A stretch of DNA of 44,101 nucleotides from Marinibactrum halimedae (GTDB lineage: Bacteria; Pseudomonadota; Gammaproteobacteria; Pseudomonadales; Cellvibrionaceae), in assembly GCF_021234875.1 (NCBI RefSeq), contig NZ_JAJQVM010000036.1, positions 1 through 44,101 of the forward strand, in the 5' to 3' direction. The notes beneath the pieces are model-generated. The model worked only from the letters and a program-made list of their open reading frames with translations. It made no database searches and was not told the DNA's origin. The position numbers and the translations under genes were made by a program. Numbering within the stretch: the stretch's first letter is position 1; every line of letters begins with the position of its first letter. This document shows positions 15,203 to 23,453 of the stretch, piece by piece.

Positions 15203-16807
15203 ATGCAAACCCATGAAGAAAAAAACCGATTACCCACACAAAAGAATGACCATGTAGATGCTCAATCCGCTGTCATTCATCAGCCATCGAGTGCGCAACT
15301 GTCTGGCAGTGCGCAGTCTGGCTTACCGGGTCAGTCATCCTTACCGATGCAATTTAAGCGGGGGGCAGGAATATCGTCACCGTCCATGACTGCGCCGGTA
15401 CAAAAAAAAGCGAATAATACGGGGCTGTCCGATCGATTAAAAAATGGCATTGAAAGTCTTTCCGGTTATTCAATGGATGATGTGAAGGTGCATTATAACT
15501 CTCGCAAACCTGCTCAGTTGCAGGCCCATGCGTATGCGCAAGGTACGGATATTCATTTGGGGCCTGGGCAGGAGAAGCATTTACCGCATGAGGCTTGGCA
15601 TGTGGTACAGCAGAAGCAAGGGAGAGTGAAGCCGACCGTGCAGTTAAAAGGAAAAACATCTGTGAATGATGATGCGGGACTGGAGAGGGAGGCGGATGTG
15701 ATGGGTGAGAGAGCCTTAAGCACTTACTCAGCTGGTGGTAGTTTACATAAAGGTATGGGAAATTGTCTATTAAAACACTCTGCAGTAATACCTAGTGCTG
15801 TTCATTCACCGATTCAAAGAGTTGAAGATGAATTTGGGGAACCTACACTTAATTACGATCATTTGTATGGTACAGAAACAAAAAAATATTTTATCCTGAA
15901 TGATGATCAATCTAAAGGTTTATCCTTGTTCAGCACTATCGATGCGGATCCGCCAGCGCCCTCGCAACTTTATAAATGTCAAGAGGTCGCTTTCGATGAT
16001 GGGACTGATACTGAGACTAAATTATATCAATGGATACCATCCGTAAGATTTGCTAGCTTTGAAGATATACCAGCAGTAGTAAATATTAATGCAGCTTTCC
16101 TCGAAAAAGAAATCAAGATTCTTAACGGTTTTATAAATAGTGGTGATTCCGCTTTGGCAATTTATGGAAAAAATGATTGTGGAATATTTTCAGGTTATCT
16201 TTCTAATTTGATTGCATATTATAGTAAAAACAGATATGTGAGTGAAAATGAAAATGAAAATGAAAATGAAAATGAAAATGAAAATGAAAATGAAAATGAA
16301 GAATCAATACCTTTCCTTGGTAATTTTACTCTTCCAAGTACTACAAGTCGTGTGAAATCTAGACTCAAAAAAATTGCAAAAAAAATGTACAGTCCTTATA
16401 AAAATAAAAAAGCTATTTCAATTGTTGCGAATCCTCATGAAAATGTAACAGATTTTGAATATCGGCCAGGATATAAATTTATGATAAATTATCCTAGAGG
16501 GGGTTATCACTGGATAACTGTGGTTGCAAGAGATGGTTCGAATTTTGTTACTTTAGAAGCCGATGCTAGAGTTAAAACCCGAGTTACACCGAAATTCCGT
16601 ATTTACAAAGGGCTGGAGGATCTTAAACGAAAAAATAATGTTACCCCAGAGGCAACCATTGATTTTTTTCCTCCCACAAAATTTATTAAGAAAGACATTG
16701 AAGGCTTAAGACAAAATTACCTTAAATTTCGTGATGGGAGTGACGATAACAAGAAAAAGGTATTATATGATTCGATTACCACACGGCACGCTATTTTTAG
16801 AGATTGA
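15203..16807 (+). CDS. DUF4157-domain cargo/effector with papain-like C-terminal candidate domain
   Basis: A 534-residue protein that closes the operon. Residues 1-70 are disordered (Ser, Gln, Pro). Residues about 72-170 are a DUF4157 domain: [35 protein letters not shown], and the metal-binding-type HEAWH at 129-133 followed by VVQQ. DUF4157 proteins are the commonest eCIS-associated cargo. The rest, residues about 205-534, is a separate domain: NDCG with Cys326, then a GYHW segment with His436, then a strand ending at Glu452. The order Cys, His, acidic residue fits a papain-like fold (peptidase, amidase or transglutaminase type), but the exact family is unknown. A run of nine Glu-Asn repeats (from residue 348) lies between Cys and His. 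This part is visibly more AT-rich than the operon, suggesting module exchange. No immunity gene follows. Confidence 0.85.
   Translation: MQTHEEKNRLPTQKNDHVDAQSAVIHQPSSAQLSGSAQSGLPGQSSLPMQFKRGAGISSPSMTAPVQKKANNTGLSDRLKNGIESLSGYSMDDVKVHYNSRKPAQLQAHAYAQGTDIHLGPGQEKHLPHEAWHVVQQKQGRVKPTVQLKGKTSVNDDAGLEREADVMGERALSTYSAGGSLHKGMGNCLLKHSAVIPSAVHSPIQRVEDEFGEPTLNYDHLYGTETKKYFILNDDQSKGLSLFSTIDADPPAPSQLYKCQEVAFDDGTDTETKLYQWIPSVRFASFEDIPAVVNINAAFLEKEIKILNGFINSGDSALAIYGKNDCGIFSGYLSNLIAYYSKNRYVSENENENENENENENENENEESIPFLGNFTLPSTTSRVKSRLKKIAKKMYSPYKNKKAISIVANPHENVTDFEYRPGYKFMINYPRGGYHWITVVARDGSNFVTLEADARVKTRVTPKFRIYKGLEDLKRKNNVTPEATIDFFPPTKFIKKDIEGLRQNYLKFRDGSDDNKKKVLYDSITTRHAIFRD
16244..16297 (+). repeat. Hexanucleotide microsatellite, nine perfect GAAAAT copies
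   Basis: Nine uninterrupted GAAAAT units run from 16244 to 16297 inside the effector gene, followed by GAA GAA. They encode alternating Glu-Asn. Because the unit is six bases, copy changes would alter linker length by two residues without breaking the frame. Confidence 0.95.
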
Positions 16808-17004
16808 TAAAGGCTGATTGGAAAAATAAGGTTAAGGCAGGTTGGCTCAAATCATAAACGTTTGACAAAAGCACCTCTAAAAGGAATGCTGTTTGAAATA
16901 CTGTATAAAGGACTTTGGCCGAAAAATAATATTATGCCCAAAGCACGGAAGCACGGCGTTTGGATTTGCTGGCATCTAGGCAGATCTTATATTCAATGGC
17001 CATA
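16808..17004. other. Short convergent intergenic gap
   Basis: About 200 bp between the effector stop and the stop of the minus-strand CadC-like gene. No hairpin with a T-run is obvious for either side. A 51-codon frame on the plus strand (16886-17041) overlaps the end of the regulator but lacks good support. Confidence 0.4.
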
Positions 17005-19680
17005 TCAAATCGTAGGTAATACGATTTGGCGACATCGCTGAGTCATTTCTTCTAGTGCTCGTGCGGCGGATTGTATTTCTGGGTGCGTTAATAGTGATTG
17101 TTGGGCGTCTTTAAAAATAGGGCTGCTGTTTAAAAATCCATAAAGCTGTACGCCTTTGTCTTGCCACTCCATCAGAGATTGAAACAATTTGTCGGTGTCA
17201 TCGGCGGCGGCGAATAATGCCGCTTCTGCAATCGCTAATAAGGTGCCAGATTGCCCTTTTTGTCGCAGTGATCGCAAATGTTCGGTGGCGGCAATAAAAG
17301 TTTGGTGTGATTTATTTTCTTCACCTAATTCTCGTAAACTTTTAATAAGATACGCATAAGAGGTCAACGTGATATCGGCTTGATGATAACAGCTGTGTAC
17401 TTCATTCAGGCGAATGCTTTCTTGGAAAAGGGAGGCGGCTTCTGTGTAATCCGACTGAAACCAGCTCTGTATGCCTGAATATAATGCAATGTATTCTAGG
17501 TAACACTGAGAGCTGTAGGCTTTTTCAGTGCTGGTGTTGGCGTATTCATTTAAGGTGTTTATGGCGGTTTGCAACAACGGTAATTCTTCGTTGGCAATCG
17601 CATGGGCAGCCAGTGATGCCGCAATGCGTTTGCCCTTGTGGCCATTGTTGAGCTGCTTTACGTATTCCAGTTGTTCTAGAGCGCGGTCCATCATGTTCAT
17701 TGCCAGGAAGGCTTGATGCACAATTTGTGCTTGGGCCATTTCGTATTTTCCTGAAAGGGTGTAGCGCTCGGCGGTTTCCAAAACACGGGCGTAATCACCG
17801 AGACCTAAATAGGCCATCATTTCCATCATGATAATGGCGTCGGATTGTGAGGTGTCATAAAACTGTGGCACATGGGAGATAACGTCTTGGTATCGGCCCA
17901 TGGATAAGAGCGATTGTAAATAATTGGCTTGTACTGCTGGGTGCAGAGGGTCGAGTCGAATGGCGACCTGATATTGTTCATGTGCACTGAAAACATCGCC
18001 TAAGTCCAATAATACCGAGCCGAGCCACATGCGTGCCATGGAGTAATTGGGGTTAAGTTCGACGGCTTTTTGGTAATAGCGTCTCGCATTTTCTTGGTGT
18101 TCCAGAAAACTTTCTAGCAAACCCCAGGAGGCGTAGGCTTCTGCACTGTTGGGGTTGAGGGCGAGGGATTTTTCAATGAGTGGTGATGCTTTGTCGATGG
18201 CGCTGTCCAGTGCTTCCTCACCGTAAAGGTGGGTGAGTAAATAGCAATCTGCTAAGCCAGAGTAGGCTAAAGCGAAATTTTCATCTTGGTCTATGGCGCG
18301 TTGGAAGTAGCCTATGGCGGTTTCAATGGACTCTTTTGTACGGAGGTTCCAATGATGGCGACCCAATAAATAGTGGTCGTAGGCGGCGATATTATCAGTG
18401 CCTGCCGTGAAGCGTGTATTGACGTTGGTGGTGGTGATGGTCGATGGGTTTAATGCCCGAATTAAATCGCTGGCAATATTGTCTTGTAAATCGAACAGGT
18501 GATTTAACTCGCCGCTGTAGGTTTCTGCCCAAGTGGGGTATCCGCTGATGGCGTCGCTCACTTGAACGGTAATACGAAGAGAGTTGTTGATGACTCTTAA
18601 CGTCCCTTCAACAATGTGTTGTGCGTTTAATTTTCGTGCTATTTCCCGAATACCAATGGCTTGATCCACCATGGCTTGGGAAGAAGTGCGTGCAGCGACG
18701 CGAATGCCACCATTGCGAATTAACGTATTACGTATGTCTTCCGTGAGCCCCGCACTGAGGTAATCTGTTTTTTCGTTGCCGGATAAATTAAGGAAAGGCA
18801 ATACAGCGATATTGATGTCTTCCGTCGTTGTTTTTTCTACGGCGGGTTCGATAAACAGTTGGCCAATATCGTCCAAACTGTTCACGCTGGCTAATTGATT
18901 GAAGAGCTCGCCACTGGAGCGATTATCAAACATAACCCCAATGATGAAAAATATCACTAGGGCGGCAATACCACCGGCAATGGCAATACTGAATACCCGG
19001 CCCAGCGTCACAATTAAGGTGCGTAATAAAGCAATAAGATTAATGGTTAATGTAATGCTTTTGCTGCCATGGTGAGTTTCATGTGGGGAAGAGTGAAGAG
19101 GTTGGTCTATCAGAATGTCGTCGTTTGGTGGAGCGTCTTTTTTATTGGACGATGAGGGTGATGATGTAGGGGTGTCACCGACTATTTCAGTAGCCTGTGA
19201 TGCCGTCTCTGCGGATGCGTTCCGCGTCAGCCCAGTGGTTGTGGTGTTCGTAGTGGTGTTCGTAATTGTATTTGCAGTGGTGTTTGTTGTAGTGCTTACC
19301 GGAGGTAAAGGCTCCACAATCAAACTGTAACCCCGTTTTGGCAGGGTGCGAACAAAGCGTCGTTCTCGACTGGTGTCGTTTAGGGCGCTGCGCAGTTCAG
19401 ATATACAGCGAGTAAGTACTTCTTCACTAACTACGACTTTTGCCCAAACAGTATTGAGAATTTCCTCTCGGCTGAGGACTTCATTGGGGCGTTTTGCCAA
19501 GCACAGCAATACATCCATCACCTTGGGCTCGATATGTACACTGTGGCCAGAGGTGGTGAATTTGCCTTTCAAGGGTTCAATGAGCCACTCATGCAGCGTA
19601 AATCCATTGTTTAACCATGCTTCGTCCTTTACTGGTGGGGAAGAATGGTGTTCCGTGTTTATCGTGGGCTGCTTGTCCAA
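17005..19680 (-). CDS. CadC-like transcription regulator with TM segment, TolB-like and TPR domains
   Basis: An 891-residue membrane-bound regulator. Residues about 25-120 form an OmpR/ToxR-type winged helix (FTLHEWLIEP, IEPKVMDVLLCLAKRPNEVL, LPKRGYSLI). A Thr/Asn-rich linker follows (about 125-200), then a hydrophobic membrane segment near 215-255. Residues about 290-410 are a TolB/FlgO-like domain (INIAVLPFLNLSGNEKTDYL, LTEDIRNTLI, RVAARTSS, IVEGTLRV), and the remainder is TPR repeats (GYFQRAIDQDENFALAYSGLADCYL and others). Proteins of this build bind DNA from the membrane. The start is a TTG at 19680, since no in-frame ATG precedes the winged helix. It is convergent with the injection operon, so control of that operon is possible but not shown. 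Confidence 0.88.
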   Translation of the reverse strand: MDKQPTINTEHHSSPPVKDEAWLNNGFTLHEWLIEPLKGKFTTSGHSVHIEPKVMDVLLCLAKRPNEVLSREEILNTVWAKVVVSEEVLTRCISELRSALNDTSRERRFVRTLPKRGYSLIVEPLPPVSTTTNTTANTITNTTTNTTTTGLTRNASAETASQATEIVGDTPTSSPSSSNKKDAPPNDDILIDQPLHSSPHETHHGSKSITLTINLIALLRTLIVTLGRVFSIAIAGGIAALVIFFIIGVMFDNRSSGELFNQLASVNSLDDIGQLFIEPAVEKTTTEDINIAVLPFLNLSGNEKTDYLSAGLTEDIRNTLIRNGGIRVAARTSSQAMVDQAIGIREIARKLNAQHIVEGTLRVINNSLRITVQVSDAISGYPTWAETYSGELNHLFDLQDNIASDLIRALNPSTITTTNVNTRFTAGTDNIAAYDHYLLGRHHWNLRTKESIETAIGYFQRAIDQDENFALAYSGLADCYLLTHLYGEEALDSAIDKASPLIEKSLALNPNSAEAYASWGLLESFLEHQENARRYYQKAVELNPNYSMARMWLGSVLLDLGDVFSAHEQYQVAIRLDPLHPAVQANYLQSLLSMGRYQDVISHVPQFYDTSQSDAIIMMEMMAYLGLGDYARVLETAERYTLSGKYEMAQAQIVHQAFLAMNMMDRALEQLEYVKQLNNGHKGKRIAASLAAHAIANEELPLLQTAINTLNEYANTSTEKAYSSQCYLEYIALYSGIQSWFQSDYTEAASLFQESIRLNEVHSCYHQADITLTSYAYLIKSLRELGEENKSHQTFIAATEHLRSLRQKGQSGTLLAIAEAALFAAADDTDKLFQSLMEWQDKGVQLYGFLNSSPIFKDAQQSLLTHPEIQSAARALEEMTQRCRQIVLPTI

Positions 19681-20121
19681 GGTTGCTAATACCTTTGAGT
19701 AACGTTGGATTAGGATGGTTTGATACCGTCACAGCATGTGAAAACCGTACTACGTGTCTTCGTGCTGTACTTGTCTTTGTGCTGTTATGTCTTACTGGTG
19801 ATTGGGTTGCCCCGATCAATCAGCAAAATTAGTCGCCTATCACCGAGCAATGGTTTACATCAAGGTGGGCGAATACTTCGGAAAAGGTTTGGGTACCTGT
19901 GTTTGGCGCCTTATTTTGCTTTTCGAGTGACTATTTTGTGAATAGTTGGTTGGGAATATAGCGTTAACCATATGATATTCAAATAGTTTTTTCTCCCGAA
20001 GCCTTTCCGAAGTTTTTCCATACGCTTCCCAAGTATAAATTCTGCCTTCATTTTATGCTGCAAAGGTTAATTTTTGTCCGCTTTGCCACAGTGAGTGCTT
20101 CAAACATGGAGGCGCAAAATC
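19681..20121. other. Divergent intergenic region
   Basis: About 440 bp between the regulator start (leftward) and the lipoprotein gene (rightward); both promoters must lie here. ACTTCGGAAAAGG near 19875 has an imperfect inverted copy CCTTTCCGAAGT near 20002-20013, a possible operator pair about 120 bp apart. No RNA gene is evident. Confidence 0.4.
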
Positions 20122-20826
20122 ATGATGGCAACAATCAAGCATACAGTCATAAAGTGCAGCTCAATCATAGGTGCGGTTACTTTGTCCGCTTTCTTGATGG
20201 GATGTTCCCAGGCAAACATAAAGAGTGATGAAAAAATAAGTCACAGCCACGATAGAGAGGCAGTGCCCGTTGCCACTATTCAATGGCAAGAGCGATTCGA
20301 ATCGGAAGTGGACGCCGTTGTGGCGGCGGCCAATGTGTATAACCCGTATTCTATTCGACACGATCAAGAGTTTATGGGTGCCATTCTTCGATGTGGTGGC
20401 GGCTACTTTTACAGTGCGGCGGCGGGTGTTCCTGGAAGAGACGAAATTACAGTCAAAATCGGCATTCCCAAAGGGTGTGATTTAACGTCTTTTTGGCACA
20501 CTCATGGTGATCATGAGCACCAGCACAAGTTTTTCTCTGCAACGGATGTTGATTTGGTCAGAACTCAACAAAAGCCTTTATATCTGGCCGATTACACCGG
20601 AATACTAAAAGTCTTGAGCCCGAATGACCAAACCATGGGGTTAATCGAATCGCGTCGATATGGTTTGGCGATGAGTCCGGGGTCGGCTGTTGGTAAGGTA
20701 GTGACTCGTCTGGAGGGTGTGCTTAGAGTGGCCACTAAAATGACGCCTCAGAGAGAAATAACCGAACTTGAGCGTCAGTTGGTGGGCTCTATTCAACCTG
20801 TGCCGGATGGATTGTATTTGGAGTAA
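20122..20826 (+). CDS. Lipoprotein with DUF4329/JAMM-like signature
   Basis: A 234-residue protein. The start at 20122 is chosen because GGAGG lies 9 bp upstream; the frame is open from a GTG at 20095 without a site. The N-terminus is a lipoprotein signal: basic start, hydrophobic stretch and lipobox LMGC. The mature part has EVDAVVAAANVYNPYSI, then FMGAILRCGGGYFYS, and the segment WHTHGDHEHQHKFFSATD. His-x-His-Gly followed by Ser-x-x-Asp is the zinc-binding pattern of JAMM/MPN-type metalloproteases, and DUF4329 proteins share this layout (often with SATDVDLV and YLADYTG, both present). It may be a periplasmic or outer-membrane peptidase; such domains also occur at polymorphic toxin ends. The next gene, chrA, is convergent with only 11 bp between stops. 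Confidence 0.78.
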   Translation: MMATIKHTVIKCSSIIGAVTLSAFLMGCSQANIKSDEKISHSHDREAVPVATIQWQERFESEVDAVVAAANVYNPYSIRHDQEFMGAILRCGGGYFYSAAAGVPGRDEITVKIGIPKGCDLTSFWHTHGDHEHQHKFFSATDVDLVRTQQKPLYLADYTGILKVLSPNDQTMGLIESRRYGLAMSPGSAVGKVVTRLEGVLRVATKMTPQREITELERQLVGSIQPVPDGLYLE

Positions 20827-20837
20827 AGCCTCTGGCA

Positions 20838-22040
20838 TTAATTTACCCAAGTGGTGAGCATCCCCAGTCCGGCGCCACTGAGGACAATTCCCCATGGCGG
20901 TATGTGCCAACGCATTGCTGCAACCAAAAGGGTAATGACGATCGCAAAATCAACCCCGTTGTGTACGGTACTGATCCATAGCGGGCTAAACAAGGCGGCC
21001 AATAGTATGCCTACCACCGCAGCATTCACCCCAGCCAGTGCGCCAAGAATACGTTGGTTCTGTTTTAATTTCCCCCAATAGGGCAATACGCCCATTAGCA
21101 GCAAAAAGCCAGGCATGAAAATAGCGATTAACCCAATAACGGCACCGACAACCGGATGAATGATTAATGCTGTGCTGGCACCGAGAAAGACGGCAAAAGT
21201 AAACAGCGGCCCAGGTAGGGTTTGTGCCGCACTGTAGCCTGCGTAAAATATATCTTCTTTCACGATGTTTCCATCGACTAAAGAATGCTGTAGCAGCGGC
21301 AATACCACATGGCCGCCACCAAACACCAGCGCACCGGCTTGATAAATATTCGAAAACAACTGTGTCAATTCATTTTGTAATGCAAAAAAAGGCAATCCGA
21401 TTAATAACCCCCAAAAGACCATCAAACATAGATTGGCAGACCAAAAAGTGACGGGACGAGTATTGGTTGTAGCCGATTGAGTTTGGGAAGGGTGACACGC
21501 CATCATACCAATGACGGAAGAGACTAAGATAATGACAATATGAGAAACCGCTGAAGGTAAAAGAAAGACACCGGCGCAGCTAGCGGCCATCACTGTTGAG
21601 GTGGAACGGGAATGGCAGAATTTTTCTCCCATTGACCATACAGCATGGGCTACCACCACCACCGCCACCAATTTTAGCCCATGGAAAAGCCCGAATTCTG
21701 AGAGTGTGGGGATCCAACTTAGGCTGAGTGCAAATCCGAGCATGATCAGTGCAGAGGGTAAAGTAAATCCAAGCCATGCAGCAAAAGCCCCTCTTAAGCC
21801 CCCTTGGTGCCACCCCATTAAAAAACCGACTTGGCTACTGGCTGGGCCGGGTAAAAGCTGGCATAACGCTACCCATTCAGCATAGATTTCATCACTGATC
21901 CATCGTTTTTTTGCCACAAACTCTTCTCGAAAATAACCTAAGTGTGCCGCCGGCCCACCAAAAGAAAGACAACCTAATGTAAGAAAGGTGAGGAAAATAG
22001 AGGAGACTGAAATAGGAGCCGTTATAGGCTTGTCGGTCAT
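20838..22040 (-). CDS. chrA: Chromate transporter ChrA (two-domain form)
   Basis: A 400-residue inner-membrane protein of the CHR family, which exports chromate. The N-terminal half has FLTLGCLSFGGPAAHLGYF, WISDEIYAEWVALCQLLPGP and QVGFLMGWHQGGLRGAFAAW; the C-terminal half repeats the pattern (ALVFGGGHVVLPLLQH, GYSAAQTLPGPLFTFAVFLG). About ten to twelve hydrophobic segments are visible, so this is the long, two-CHR-domain type. The ATG at 22040 is preferred because AGGGTG lies at proper distance; a GTG four codons upstream is an alternative. It stands alone on its strand, with no chrB-like regulator nearby. Confidence 0.93.
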   Translation of the reverse strand: MTDKPITAPISVSSIFLTFLTLGCLSFGGPAAHLGYFREEFVAKKRWISDEIYAEWVALCQLLPGPASSQVGFLMGWHQGGLRGAFAAWLGFTLPSALIMLGFALSLSWIPTLSEFGLFHGLKLVAVVVVAHAVWSMGEKFCHSRSTSTVMAASCAGVFLLPSAVSHIVIILVSSVIGMMACHPSQTQSATTNTRPVTFWSANLCLMVFWGLLIGLPFFALQNELTQLFSNIYQAGALVFGGGHVVLPLLQHSLVDGNIVKEDIFYAGYSAAQTLPGPLFTFAVFLGASTALIIHPVVGAVIGLIAIFMPGFLLLMGVLPYWGKLKQNQRILGALAGVNAAVVGILLAALFSPLWISTVHNGVDFAIVITLLVAAMRWHIPPWGIVLSGAGLGMLTTWVN

Positions 22041-22516
22041 CGTGGTTAACACCCTATTCTTGTTAATTGAATTTATGCTTGTTGAATGGATAGCGGTTGG
22101 ATTTTTGATTCAATTTTAGTTGTGGCTATCCCGTTGTATTTTCTAGCATAGCGTGCATTGTATGACAGTATTGCAGGGTATGAACAAAGCGTATTCTTAT
22201 GCATAAGTTATTGGTAGAAAGTCAAAACGCTCTTTTAAGAGAGTATGGCAATGCAAAATCAGTCTGAAGGCCAGATAGCATTTGCGGCTGCCGCTGCCTA
22301 AAATTAAACCAATAATTTTAAAGGACGAAGTACGGTAAAAGGAGTTTTTCCATCTGTCTTTAACACTCCTCTTTATTCATCGTTTTTCTGTACTTTTCTT
22401 GCCTCAGTTGGGCGCCTTTTTCAGTATACCTTGTTAATAGACAAAGTATTACAGGGTGCTTCTTTGTAGTGGAAGATTCTGATATGGCAGTCACTGAATG
22501 TTAAAAGGAGAAGAAA
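22041..22516. other. Divergent intergenic region with palindrome
   Basis: About 475 bp between chrA (leftward) and the hydrolase gene (rightward). It contains the palindrome CTCTTTTAAGAG (22230-22241), which also occurs upstream of the injection operon, and a small AT hairpin (AAAATTA … TAATTTT) near 22300-22320. No gene is convincing. Confidence 0.4.
22230..22244 (+). repeat. Palindromic 15-mer, copy 2
   Basis: Identical to 192-206 (CTCTTTTAAGAGAGT), in the divergent region between chrA and the hydrolase gene. Could be a regulator binding site shared by two promoters, or coincidence. Confidence 0.6.
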
Positions 22517-23317
22517 ATGATCATCATCAGTGCAAGAAAATCGTTTGATAATGCCGATGTTTTAGGGGCAGCTCACAAGATAAAAGAAATTGATCTTTCT
22601 AACGATAAAGAAATTCGTACTATTGAATCAGAAAAAAAATTGATTTCAGAGCTTTCTGGTAAGAAGGTATTGATACTGGTGCATGGTTATAATAATGAGC
22701 AAGATGAAGTCTATGACGCTTATTCAATTATAGAGCGAAAAATATCGAAGCATTTATCGACCACTTACGATGCCATTATTGGTTACAGTTGGCCGGGTGG
22801 CGATAATCGATTAGATTGGTGGGCGGCTAAAAGTCGAGCGAATTCCGTTGCCAGACAGTTTCGATTTTTATTGGAAATGATTGGTGAGAAAGCGGTTGCC
22901 ATTGATGTGATGTCTCACAGCTTGGGGGCTAGAGTGGTTTTAAAGGCGCTTAAGCAATCCAGAAAAAAGCCGTTGCTCAATCATTATTACTGTACCGCGC
23001 CCGCTGTTGATGATGAAGTATTTGAAGATGATGAAGAGTTTTCAAATACCACTCATAAAGTTACTGGGTTATTTGTTTTTCATTCTAAACGCGATAGCGT
23101 TCTTGCACGAGCCTATCGGGTTGCTGAATTTGATAATGCTCTGGGCTTGTATGGGCCGGAAGACCGAAATTATATTGAAGAAAATACAGACAACGTGTTT
23201 GTAGTGAATTGTAAGAAGCGGATAAAGAAACATGGCGGTTACAAGGGCTGTAATGAAATGTATCGGTATATGCGGTCGGCATCTTCAGAGCAACCAAAAC
23301 GGTTTGTGACCTTGTGA
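22517..23317 (+). CDS. Alpha/beta hydrolase (DUF900-like)
   Basis: A 266-residue cytoplasmic protein with an alpha/beta hydrolase core. The segments are VLILVHGYNNEQDE (oxyanion region), IIGYSWPGGDNRLDWWAAKSR, and the nucleophile elbow MSHSLGARV with Ser135. A later VFHSKRDSVL gives a plausible catalytic Asp and a histidine near the C-terminus completes the triad. DUF900 hydrolases share the HGYNN and SWPS-like motifs. The substrate cannot be told. There is no signal peptide. AAAGGAG precedes the ATG. It appears to be a single-gene unit, with a 19-bp-period triple repeat in the gap after it. Confidence 0.82.
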   Translation: MIIISARKSFDNADVLGAAHKIKEIDLSNDKEIRTIESEKKLISELSGKKVLILVHGYNNEQDEVYDAYSIIERKISKHLSTTYDAIIGYSWPGGDNRLDWWAAKSRANSVARQFRFLLEMIGEKAVAIDVMSHSLGARVVLKALKQSRKKPLLNHYYCTAPAVDDEVFEDDEEFSNTTHKVTGLFVFHSKRDSVLARAYRVAEFDNALGLYGPEDRNYIEENTDNVFVVNCKKRIKKHGGYKGCNEMYRYMRSASSEQPKRFVTL

Positions 23318-23375
23318 CAGAATGAAAAACCTAAATGTCAAATGAGTGTCAAGAAAAATGAGGGAAGAAGAATGT

Positions 23376-23427
23376 CCTTTTAATTTGAGGAGGCCCCTTT
23401 AATTTGAGAAAGTCCTTTTAATTTGGG
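23376..23427 (+). repeat. Three copies of a 14-bp motif at exact 19-bp period
   Basis: CCTTTTAATTTGAG (23376), CCCTTTAATTTGAG (23395) and CCTTTTAATTTGGG (23414) are spaced exactly 19 bp apart in the convergent gap between the hydrolase and the large sensor gene. Confidence 0.85.
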
Positions 23428-23453
23428 CGTCGTTAGGATGTCATATAAAATAT

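Noticed and set aside
355-16807. Whether the locus is an intact P2-like prophage
   Set aside because: No capsid, portal, terminase, integrase, repressor, holin or endolysin gene is in the window, and non-phage genes follow directly.
16886-17041. A 51-codon plus-strand frame after the effector, a possible immunity gene
   Set aside because: It overlaps the end of the CadC-like gene, its ribosome binding site is too close to the ATG, and its Trp/His/Arg-rich composition is not like a normal protein.
19115-19330. Plus-strand frame rich in Val across the regulator linker
   Set aside because: It is the antisense shadow of the Thr/Asn-rich linker of the CadC-like protein.
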